This document shows, piece after piece, positions 5,963 to 13,025 of a stretch of DNA of 64,000 nucleotides. Positions within the stretch are counted from its first letter, which is position 1; every line of letters starts with the position of its first letter. Made by a program: the position numbers and the translations under genes. Where the stretch lies: NCBI RefSeq assembly GCF_003129905.1, contig NZ_QFFM01000014.1, positions 34,185 to 98,184 of the forward strand, given 5' to 3'. Source of the stretch: Bifidobacterium callitrichidarum (GTDB lineage Bacteria > Actinomycetota > Actinomycetes > Actinomycetales > Bifidobacteriaceae). A model generated the notes under the pieces. The model was given only the letters and a program-made list of their open reading frames with translations, did not search any database and was not told the origin of the DNA.

Positions 5963-7407
5963 CGGCCACGCCGCGCGGCGGCACACCCAGGAACCCGGAA
6001 CGCGCGACGGACGGGCCCATAGTCGCCCGCTTCGCCCAACTCCTGGGCACCCCTCTGCTGCCGTGGCAAAGACTCGTGGCGGACGTGGCCGGCGAAATCG
6101 ACCCGGACACCGGCACCTACTACTACGACACCGTGATACTTTCGACCCCGCGCCAATGCGGCAAATCGACGCTCGTGGACGCGGTGGACACCAGGAACGC
6201 TCAATGGGGGCCGGACCGGTTTATCTATTACCTGGCTCAGACCGGCAAGGACGCGGGCGACCACTTCAAGAAGTATCTGAAGACCCTTCAGGCTTCGCCG
6301 CTGGCCGCCATCACGTCGCGCCCGTACATGGCGCACGGCTCTGAGGCCCAGCCGTTCCTCAACGGCTCAATCATCATGCCCAAAAGCGTCACGAAGGTTG
6401 CCGGCCACGGTGTCCAGGGCGACAAGATCACGCTGGACGAGGCCTTTTCATTGTCCGAGGAGACGGGCAACACGATACTGGACGGCTTCATGCCGACCAT
6501 GGCCACCCGTCTGAAGGCCACCGGCGTGCAGCCCCAACTGTGGATAACCTCGACCGAGGGGACCGCCGAAAGCACGTTCTTCAACAAACGTCTGGACTCC
6601 TGCCGTGCCGGCGAGCAATCACGCCGCACCTGCTGGTTCGATTTCGGGTTGCCGGCCGACGCGGACCCTGAGGACCTCGACGCCATCATGCGCCACCACC
6701 CGGCGGCGGGGCTCCTGTGGGACAAGTCGCAGCTAATCGACTTCCGCGAACAATTCAGGGACAACCCGGCCGGTTGGGCACGCGCTTTCGGCAACCGCCG
6801 CGACGAAGGCATAACCGACCGCGTGATAGACGAAGCCACATGGGCCGCCACCGCCACGGCACCGGTTGCCCCCGCCGACCTTGACAACAGGCCCGTCGTG
6901 TTCGGCGTGGCCGTCGATGTGGACTCCACGTACACCAGCATCTCGGCCGGCATATCGAACCCGGACGGCACCGTAACCACGCAGCTGCTGAAGATACTTG
7001 ACGGTACCGGATACGCGCCCACCGAACTATCCAGACTATGCGCCGCCTATGGCGCGCCGGTGGTGATAGACAGCCGGGGCACCGCCGCCGACCTGTCCGA
7101 CCGGCTGCACCACATGACCGACCACAACGGCGACCCCATAATAACGTTCGTGGACATGGACGCAGCCGACTACCTGACCGCCGGACAAAGCTACGTGAGC
7201 GGCCTGGTCAACGGCGCGATACTGCACGCCGCCGACCCGGACCTGGACGCCAGCGCCGCCAACTCGGCACGCAAATGGGCCGGTGACGCCTGGCGCGTGA
7301 GCCGACGCGGCTCCACCGGCCTCACGTCCCCGCTCGAAAGTTGCATGCTGGCCGCATGGGGAGCCAGCCACCGGCCCGAGGAGGCAGGCCCCCTGCAGAT
7401 CTACTAA
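5959..7407 (+). CDS. Terminase large subunit
   Basis: A 482-residue DNA-packaging motor and nuclease. The ATPase half has a Walker A-type loop STPRQCGKST at residues 62-71 and a Walker B ITLDE at 157-161 followed by the coupling motif region ITSTEGT. The C-terminal half contains VAVDVDSTYTSIS and later aspartates (VIDSRG, FVDMDAAD), consistent with the RNase H-like nuclease domain. It would translocate phage DNA into proheads through the portal encoded just downstream. Confidence 0.9.
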   Translation: MTATPRGGTPRNPERATDGPIVARFAQLLGTPLLPWQRLVADVAGEIDPDTGTYYYDTVILSTPRQCGKSTLVDAVDTRNAQWGPDRFIYYLAQTGKDAGDHFKKYLKTLQASPLAAITSRPYMAHGSEAQPFLNGSIIMPKSVTKVAGHGVQGDKITLDEAFSLSEETGNTILDGFMPTMATRLKATGVQPQLWITSTEGTAESTFFNKRLDSCRAGEQSRRTCWFDFGLPADADPEDLDAIMRHHPAAGLLWDKSQLIDFREQFRDNPAGWARAFGNRRDEGITDRVIDEATWAATATAPVAPADLDNRPVVFGVAVDVDSTYTSISAGISNPDGTVTTQLLKILDGTGYAPTELSRLCAAYGAPVVIDSRGTAADLSDRLHHMTDHNGDPIITFVDMDAADYLTAGQSYVSGLVNGAILHAADPDLDASAANSARKWAGDAWRVSRRGSTGLTSPLESCMLAAWGASHRPEEAGPLQIY

Positions 7408-7420
7408 CCCCGCATGTCGG

Positions 7421-7460
7421 TGATTGGCGGTGATTGGCGGTGATTGGCGGTGATTGGCGG
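7421..7460 (+). repeat. Four tandem copies of TGATTGGCGG
   Basis: Four perfect head-to-tail copies of the decamer TGATTGGCGG lie in the 98-bp gap between terminase and portal genes. The copies are not part of either coding sequence. They could bind a protein (packaging or regulation) or be a slippage product. Confidence 0.85.
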
Positions 7461-7505
7461 CACGGTGGTGGACAGTCCCGCGCCGCCGCCCGCATAATCG
7501 GCCGC

Positions 7506-8663
7506 ATGAACAACGAACGTCTGAGCCTGTGGCAGCGCGTGAAGCTGGCCGGCCGCGTCCTGACTCGCAGCGGCATGGACGACATGCCCGACGGCATCCG
7601 CCCGCCCTCGCGCGCATCCGCCTACGACCCGCTGGCCCTGTCCACCGTGTTCCGTGGCGTCCAGGTGCTGCAGACCGCCATAACCGGCCTGCCCATCCAC
7701 GAGATGCGCGACGGCCTCAAGCTCGACGGCGTCTCCAGGCTCATCGCCCAGCCCGACGTGAACCGTTCCCGCCGCGACTTCATCGCCGACATGGTGGCGT
7801 CCATGGTGCTCGACGGCAACGCCTTCGTGCGCCTGGTGTCCTACGCCGGCGAAATCGTCAGCTGCGAGGTGCTGCCGCCCAGCCTCGTGACCGTCACCGA
7901 CGACGGCAACGACCCGGCCGCCCCGCGCCTGCGCTACTCGTACCTGGGCCGCGACTACACCTCCGAACAGATCGTGCACTGCAAGTTCCTCAACGTGCCA
8001 GGCCGGCTCAGGGGCCTCGGCCCCATATCGGCCGCCCGCGAGGAGGTGGAGGGCGCGAAGCTCGCCCGCGACTACAAGGCCCGCTTCTACACCGATTCCA
8101 GCAACCTCAAGGGATATCTGAAGACCGACCAGAAAGTGACACCCGACTACGCCAGGCAGGCCAAGCAGGACTGGAAGGCCCAGGGCACCGCCGGAGACAT
8201 CAAGGTGCTGGGAAACAACCTCAGCTACGTTCCCCTGGACATGAAGCCCGCCGACCTGCAGTTCCTCGAGACCCAGAAGTTCGACACCACGCAGATAGCC
8301 CGCCTGCTCGGCATCCCCGCCAGCATCATGCTGGCCGCCGTCGATGGCTCCAACCTGACCTACAGCAACATCGAGCAGTCCTGGATAGAGTTCGCCGACT
8401 ACACGCTGGCCGCCTACACCGGCGAGATAGAAGAGCTGTTCAACAGGCTGCTGCCGCGCGGGCGCACGGCAGCGTTCGACTGGGACTCCAGCCGCCGCGC
8501 CGACATGGCCGACCGGTTCAACGCCTACAAGACCGCGCTGGACGCGGGATGGATGCAGATAAACGAGGTGAGGGCGCGCGAGGCGCTGCCCCCGCTCGAA
8601 ACCAACGAGACCACCAGCAACGCCGGCGACGGCGGGGAAGGGGAACAGGATGCAGCGGCGTGA
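7506..8663 (+). CDS. Portal protein, HK97 family
   Basis: A 385-residue protein forms the dodecameric DNA gate at the capsid vertex. The region LSTVFRGVQVLQTAITGLPIH, then VASMVLDGNAFVRLV and FDTTQIARLLGIPASIM are typical of HK97-like portals. The ATG at 7506 is chosen because the family N-terminus starts here; the frame is open further upstream through the decamer repeats. Its 3' end overlaps the next gene by 14 bp. Confidence 0.9.
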   Translation: MNNERLSLWQRVKLAGRVLTRSGMDDMPDGIRPPSRASAYDPLALSTVFRGVQVLQTAITGLPIHEMRDGLKLDGVSRLIAQPDVNRSRRDFIADMVASMVLDGNAFVRLVSYAGEIVSCEVLPPSLVTVTDDGNDPAAPRLRYSYLGRDYTSEQIVHCKFLNVPGRLRGLGPISAAREEVEGAKLARDYKARFYTDSSNLKGYLKTDQKVTPDYARQAKQDWKAQGTAGDIKVLGNNLSYVPLDMKPADLQFLETQKFDTTQIARLLGIPASIMLAAVDGSNLTYSNIEQSWIEFADYTLAAYTGEIEELFNRLLPRGRTAAFDWDSSRRADMADRFNAYKTALDAGWMQINEVRAREALPPLETNETTSNAGDGGEGEQDAAA

Positions 8664-10242
8664 AATCGGACTGAAGGGCCTGACGCTCAGGACGGCCGAC
8701 GAGGGCGACGGGCGCACGCTCGAGGGCGTGGCCGTGCCGTTCGGCCAGATCATAGACACCTGGGACGGCGCGGAGACGTTCGACCGTGACTGCGTTTTCG
8801 ACGACGTGGACACCGCCAAGCTCTGCTACCAGCACGGCGAACTCATCGGCCGGATAACCGCCGCCGAGAGCCGTGACGACGGCCTGCACATCACGGCCCG
8901 CATCTCGGACACGCAGCGCGGCCGCGACGTGGTGGAGCTGCTGCGCGACGGGGCTCTGGACTCGCTGAGCGTGGGCTTCATCCCAGTGCAGGACGAACTG
9001 GACAAGGCCGGCATCACCCACCGCCGGCGCGTGCGCCTCCTGGAAACGAGCGTGGTCAGCTGGCCGGCCTACGAGGCCGCGAAGATAACCGGCCAACGCA
9101 GCGCCATCCAGGACGCGGCCGGAACGGAAACGTTGGAAAACCAAGCGGACAACGACAAGGAAAGCGAGGAACCCCGCATGGACAAGGAACTACAGGACGC
9201 CCTGAACGCGATTCAGGACGAACAGCGAAGCCTCAAGGCCGCCATGGCCAAGGGCAGCGCGCCCGAACACAAGACGCTGGGCGGCGAATACCGCACCGCC
9301 GGCGACTACCTCCAGGCCCTCTACCGGGGCGACCAGGCGGCCGTGGACCTCATGCACGAATGCCGCGACCTCATCGCCACCGGCGACACCGGCAACACCA
9401 CCACCTGGATTGCCGACGACCTGCGCCTTATCGAGATGCGCCGCAAGGTCACCAACCTGCTCACCCACGACACCCTGCCCGACAAGGGCATGACCATGGA
9501 ATACAACGTCGTGGCCACCGACACCACCAGCGTCGGCAAGCAGGCCACCGAGGGCGACGCGCTCACGTTCGGCAAGGTCACGTTCGGAACCAAGAGCGTG
9601 GCCATCAACACCTACGGCGGCTACACCACCCTATCCCGCCAGGTCATCGAACGCAGCACCACGCCCATGCTCAACACCGCGCTGTCCGCCCTGCGCAACG
9701 CCTACGCCAAGGCCACCGAGAACGCCGTGCGCACGTTCCTGTACGACACCATCGCCGCGCAGCGAGACGCCACGAGCGACGCGAACAAGATCGACGCGCC
9801 CGCCGCGCTCACCGCCATGACCATCGACCAGTGGGCCACGCTCATCATGGACGCCGCCGAACTCGCCGACGACCGCAACGTGAACCTGACCCGCCTGGGC
9901 GTGAGCAAGGACGTCATGGCTGCGCTCATCGCCCTCAAGGACTCCGGTAGCCGGTTCTTCGACCTGTCCGGCGACGGTTCGGACACCATCGGCGACTTCG
10001 ACCTGACCGGCATCGCCGGCAAGTTCCTGCGCCTGCCCGTCCAGATGCTCCCCAAGGCCCCCGAAGGCACCGCGTGCTTCATCGACCCCGAGGCCGTGAC
10101 CGTCTGGGAGTCCGGCGGCCCCACCCAGCTGTCCGACGGCGACCCGACCAAGCTCACCGAAAACTACTCGGTCTACGGCTACATGGCCGTCGCCGCCACC
10201 AACGCCCAGGGCCTCATCCCGGTAGCGTTCCCAAAAGCGTGA
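8650..10242 (+). CDS. Fused prohead protease and major capsid protein
   Basis: One 530-residue frame carries two functions usually made by separate genes. Residues 1-150 are an HK97-type prohead serine protease, with His62 in CYQHGELIGR and the SLSVGF motif with Ser105/Ser107. A helical delta-like linker starts near Met177, which also follows an SD-like GAGGAA and could be an internal start for unfused capsid. Residues from about 210 form an HK97-fold major capsid protein. Self-cleavage would be needed to free the capsid domain. A similar fusion is recalled in very small actinobacteriophages. Confidence 0.85.
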   Translation: MQRREIGLKGLTLRTADEGDGRTLEGVAVPFGQIIDTWDGAETFDRDCVFDDVDTAKLCYQHGELIGRITAAESRDDGLHITARISDTQRGRDVVELLRDGALDSLSVGFIPVQDELDKAGITHRRRVRLLETSVVSWPAYEAAKITGQRSAIQDAAGTETLENQADNDKESEEPRMDKELQDALNAIQDEQRSLKAAMAKGSAPEHKTLGGEYRTAGDYLQALYRGDQAAVDLMHECRDLIATGDTGNTTTWIADDLRLIEMRRKVTNLLTHDTLPDKGMTMEYNVVATDTTSVGKQATEGDALTFGKVTFGTKSVAINTYGGYTTLSRQVIERSTTPMLNTALSALRNAYAKATENAVRTFLYDTIAAQRDATSDANKIDAPAALTAMTIDQWATLIMDAAELADDRNVNLTRLGVSKDVMAALIALKDSGSRFFDLSGDGSDTIGDFDLTGIAGKFLRLPVQMLPKAPEGTACFIDPEAVTVWESGGPTQLSDGDPTKLTENYSVYGYMAVAATNAQGLIPVAFPKA

Positions 10243-10691
10243 GCCCGAGCCCTAATATCCTGCGCTACGGCCCCGTCTCCAACGAGAACGGCGGCGACAC
10301 GGCCACCGTGGACGCCGCCGGCGCGCTCAGCCTGTCCGGCCAGACGAAAGTCGGCTGGTCCGGGCTGAAATGGGAGCAGGATATGACGGCGTTCCCGCCG
10401 GGCGAGACCTTCCAGCTGGGATGCGACAACCTGCCCGCGAACACCGAAATACTGGTCAGGTTCAACGGCCAGAGCGACAACGCTCACCAGTTCCTCTACC
10501 CGGTACGAGGAGACTACGCGGCGGGCGGCGTCATTCCCAAGGACGCCACCAGTGTGCTCATGGCGGTACGCCGCGCCGGCACGGCCAGCGATTTCACCGC
10601 TCAGGACGTCAGGCCCATGGTCAACCTGGGCGAAACGCTCCCGCCGTGGCGCAAGCCCGACGTGACCGATGGGGGGGGGGCGACCCTATGA
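10239..10691 (+). CDS. Head-decoration or tail-associated protein, part 1 (broken at poly-G)
   Basis: This frame begins at a GTG overlapping the capsid stop (GTGA) and runs about 150 residues of beta-rich sequence (SLSGQTKVGWSGLKWEQD and similar). At 10671-10680 it meets ten consecutive G bases, reads GGGATL and stops at 10691. The following frame continues the same kind of beta-rich sequence. With nine or twelve G bases the two parts would join in one frame (DGGGRPYELTNL). It may be a decoration or carbohydrate-binding protein of the virion. Confidence 0.6.
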   Translation: MSPSPNILRYGPVSNENGGDTATVDAAGALSLSGQTKVGWSGLKWEQDMTAFPPGETFQLGCDNLPANTEILVRFNGQSDNAHQFLYPVRGDYAAGGVIPKDATSVLMAVRRAGTASDFTAQDVRPMVNLGETLPPWRKPDVTDGGGATL

Positions 10692-11055
10692 GCTGACCAA
10701 CCTGTGGCCGTACTGGCCTGACAAGGCTACGAACATCGCCGCCGCCGGCCTGTCGCTGTCCCTGACCGGCGACGTGCTCCACCTGACCGGAACCATGCCC
10801 GACACCACCTACAGCCTGCCCGCGCCCGTGGCAGAGGCGTACGGCATCCACCTGGACGCGGGCACGTACCGGCTGGCACCGCTCAGCGACGTGCTCGTGC
10901 TGGTCAGCCGGAACGGCACCGGCAACAGGCTGCTGCGTTCCGACAAGGAACCCATGAGCGCGACCCTCGCGGCCGGCGACTACCGGTTCAGCATCTACAC
11001 GACCAGCAGGACGCCCGACGTGTCGTTCACGCCGGTGCTGACCCGCGACGAATAG
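10669..11055 (+). CDS. Head-decoration or tail-associated protein, part 2
   Basis: A 128-residue frame starts at an ATG that runs into the poly-G tract (ATGGGG) and continues with YELTNLWPYWPDK and a beta-rich domain (LSLSLTGDVLHLTGTM). It resembles the first part in style and probably forms the second domain of the same protein after frameshifting or phase change. No ribosome-binding site is obvious upstream of the ATG, which supports it being a continuation. Confidence 0.55.
   Translation: MGGGRPYELTNLWPYWPDKATNIAAAGLSLSLTGDVLHLTGTMPDTTYSLPAPVAEAYGIHLDAGTYRLAPLSDVLVLVSRNGTGNRLLRSDKEPMSATLAAGDYRFSIYTTSRTPDVSFTPVLTRDE
10671..10680 (+). repeat. G10 homopolymer inside a virion gene
   Basis: Ten consecutive G bases occur between the two halves of a beta-rich virion protein. 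Such tracts slip during replication and can switch a gene on and off. Sequencing error in homopolymers is an alternative explanation. Confidence 0.8.
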
Positions 11056-11071
11056 CAGAAAGGAAAAGGCC

Positions 11072-11404
11072 ATGGCCATCGACACCACCACGCTCGTGAC
11101 ACGTCTGCGAGACGAGGTGAACGTGCCAGCCGGCGACGACCAGCGCCTGGCGGAGAAGATCGCGACGGCCACCGTCTACGTGGACAACGCGATAGGCGGG
11201 GCCAGCGTGGCGGACGAGGTGCGCGCGGACTGCATCGTGGGCTGCGCCGCCGATTTGTACAACAGCCGCGACGCGCGCCTGGGCGTGATGAACGTGGCCG
11301 ACGGCACGCTGGAACCCTACCGGGTGAGCAGCGACCCGCTGCGCAGCGTATGGCCCAAGCTCAACGCGGCCGGCGTGCCGACCGGGGGCCTGGTGGTCGC
11401 ATGA
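11072..11404 (+). CDS. Head-tail connector (gp6-like)
   Basis: A 110-residue protein with an SD AAAGGAAAAGG before its ATG. The mainly helical sequence (LVTRLRDEVNVPAGDDQRLAEKI, then VYVDNAI and CIVGCAADLYNSRDA) matches the style of HK97 gp6/SPP1 gp15 adaptors, which bind below the portal. Its stop overlaps the next start by ATGA. Position after the capsid gene agrees. Confidence 0.7.
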   Translation: MAIDTTTLVTRLRDEVNVPAGDDQRLAEKIATATVYVDNAIGGASVADEVRADCIVGCAADLYNSRDARLGVMNVADGTLEPYRVSSDPLRSVWPKLNAAGVPTGGLVVA

Positions 11405-11787
11405 GCGCGCGCGTGACACGGGAGCGGGACGCGCTCATGGAACTGCTGGAATCCACGTTGGGCGACCTCGTGCAGGTCGTGACCGACGACCTGCAGGCCG
11501 CCCGCGCGTCCCCGGGCCGTGTGGCCGTGTTCGTGGAACCGCCCGACCTGGAATATCCCCGGTGGGGCGACCTGCCCGAGACCACGTGGCGGCTGGACGT
11601 GATAGCTGGCACGATGGCCACCCAGGCCACCGGCCTCGACCTCATCATGCGGGCCATCGACGTGCTGGCCTCGCACGACATCAACATACAGGCGGCCCGT
11701 CCGGTCAGCATGTCCCTTGCAGGCGCGGGCACGGTGGCCGCCTACCAGCTCACACTCAACCCATTGGAACTCATCGAGGAGGAATAA
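11401..11787 (+). CDS. Tail terminator-like protein
   Basis: A 128-residue alpha/beta protein overlaps the connector by ATGA and lies upstream of the major tail protein, where tail terminators or head-tail joining proteins are found. The segment RVAVFVEPPDLEYPRWGDLPETTWRLDVIAG is beta-rich and the end AAYQLTLNPL fits a terminator fold. No diagnostic motif is present, so the role is inferred from position and size. Confidence 0.55.
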   Translation: MSARVTRERDALMELLESTLGDLVQVVTDDLQAARASPGRVAVFVEPPDLEYPRWGDLPETTWRLDVIAGTMATQATGLDLIMRAIDVLASHDINIQAARPVSMSLAGAGTVAAYQLTLNPLELIEEE

Positions 11788-11791
11788 GACT

Positions 11792-12208
11792 ATGGCGAAA
11801 GTACGCACTTTGGGCCCCGGCTCGTTCAAGATCACGGACACCGACACCGGCCGGGACTTCAGCGCCGACCTGACCAAGGCCCAGCTGAACCCGAGCAATT
11901 CGAGTGACGACCCGGTGACCTATCTGGACGGTTCGGAGGAGACGAACACCAGCACCACGTGGACCATGGAGGGCACCATAGGCGACGACTTCAGCCAGGA
12001 CGGCCTGCCGACCTGGTGCTTCGACCACGCCAACGAGACCCTGCCGTTCGAGTTCATCCCGAACAAGGCCGGCGGCATCAAATGGACCGGCGACGTGACC
12101 GTGACCCCGGTGGCCATGGGCGGCGACGTGAAATCCAAGAACACCAACGACTTTTCGTTCCCGGTCACGAACCTTTCGCACGCGGCGTACACGCCCGCCA
12201 CCGCATGA
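11792..12208 (+). CDS. Major tail tube protein
   Basis: A 138-residue beta-rich protein follows a strong GAGGAGG ribosome-binding site, as expected for an abundant structural product. It has a tail-tube-like pattern: an N-terminal recognisable strand, a YLDGSEETNTSTTWTMEGTI hairpin, and a closing GDVTVTPVAMGGDVKSKN segment. It sits before the tail chaperone and tape measure genes, the standard siphovirus order. Confidence 0.75.
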   Translation: MAKVRTLGPGSFKITDTDTGRDFSADLTKAQLNPSNSSDDPVTYLDGSEETNTSTTWTMEGTIGDDFSQDGLPTWCFDHANETLPFEFIPNKAGGIKWTGDVTVTPVAMGGDVKSKNTNDFSFPVTNLSHAAYTPATA

Positions 12209-12594
12209 GCGCCACGGGCCGCGCGCTCATGGTGGTCGGTCAGAAACGGTTCGTGGCCACCATGCGCAAGGCCGGCGCGGACATGGGCGAGCTCAAGGGC
12301 GTGAACCGTCAGGCCGCCGAAATCGCCCTGCCCGCCGTCAGCCGCCTCACCCCGGTGGGCGACACGGGACGGCTCTCCAAGTCGCTGCGCGTGGGAGCTA
12401 CGAAAAGGGCCGGCGTCATCCGCGCTGGCCGCAAGGCCGTCCCGTACGCCGGCCCGCTGAACTACGGGTGGCCCGGCCACAACATACGGCCGCGCCTGTT
12501 CGTCAACGACGGCGTGGCCCAGTCCGAGGACGCATGGCAGCGGCCGTACATGGACTTCATCGAGAAGACACTCAGCCAAGTCAAGGGAGCATGA
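12205..12594 (+). CDS. HK97 gp10-like head-tail/tail completion protein
   Basis: A 129-residue basic protein overlaps the tail tube gene by ATGA. The middle region LTPVGDTGRLSKSLRVGATKRAGVIRAG and the C-terminal LFVNDGV...FIEKTLSQV match the HK97 gp10-like family. In most siphoviruses this gene precedes the major tail gene; here it follows it, a small rearrangement of the usual order. Confidence 0.65.
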   Translation: MSATGRALMVVGQKRFVATMRKAGADMGELKGVNRQAAEIALPAVSRLTPVGDTGRLSKSLRVGATKRAGVIRAGRKAVPYAGPLNYGWPGHNIRPRLFVNDGVAQSEDAWQRPYMDFIEKTLSQVKGA

Positions 12595-12852
12595 ATGTAC
12601 AGCACAGCGAAGGTCACCTATACCGACGGGCACGTGGACACGGCCCCGCTGACCCCGCGCGTGGTCACCTCGTGCGAGGAACACGCCCAGATCGAGGGAT
12701 GGACGCCCGGCGACGGCAGCCGCCTGCGCCAGTCCTACTACATGGCCTATCTCGCCCAGCGCTACGCGGGCAACACGTCCGAACCGTACGAACGATGGCT
12801 GGACGCCGTGGAAGCCATCGACGTGGAGACGCCCGCAAACCCTACCGTCTAG
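12595..12852 (+). CDS. Tail assembly chaperone, short form (G-like)
   Basis: An 85-residue acidic protein begins directly after the previous stop. It corresponds to the G chaperone of lambda-like tails, which coats the tape measure during assembly. Near its end the frame passes A-AAC-CCT (12837-12843), a slippery heptamer, and stops at TAG 12850-12852 unless ribosomes slip back by one base. Confidence 0.75.
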   Translation: MYSTAKVTYTDGHVDTAPLTPRVVTSCEEHAQIEGWTPGDGSRLRQSYYMAYLAQRYAGNTSEPYERWLDAVEAIDVETPANPTV

Positions 12853-13025
12853 CCGAGTGGCCCGACGACTCGCTCGGCCTCATGTCGTTCATCCTGGCGC
12901 GCCGTTTCGGCGGCACGCCATGGCAATGGCGCACCGAGGCCAGCGAGCTGGACTGGGGCACCGGCATACGGCTTTTGAACGAGGAAATGGAACGCATGGA
13001 GGAGACAGGGCATGGCGGGACGTAG
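12840..13025 (+). CDS. Tail assembly chaperone, frameshift extension (T-like)
   Basis: This segment has no start codon of its own but stays open in the -1 frame from the slippery site to TAG at 13023-13025, about 60 codons (PYRLAEWPDDSLGLMSFILARRFGG and on). Fusion to the upstream frame by -1 slippage on A-AAC-CCT gives the longer GT chaperone that links the tape measure with tail tube subunits. It overlaps the tape measure start by 14 bp, as in other siphoviruses. Confidence 0.75.
   Translation, partial: PYRLAEWPDDSLGLMSFILARRFGGTPWQWRTEASELDWGTGIRLLNEEMERMEETGHGGT

Noticed and set aside
7421..7460. CRISPR-like repeat array
   Set aside because: The repeat is only 10 bp, head-to-tail with no spacers, and no cas gene is present in the window.
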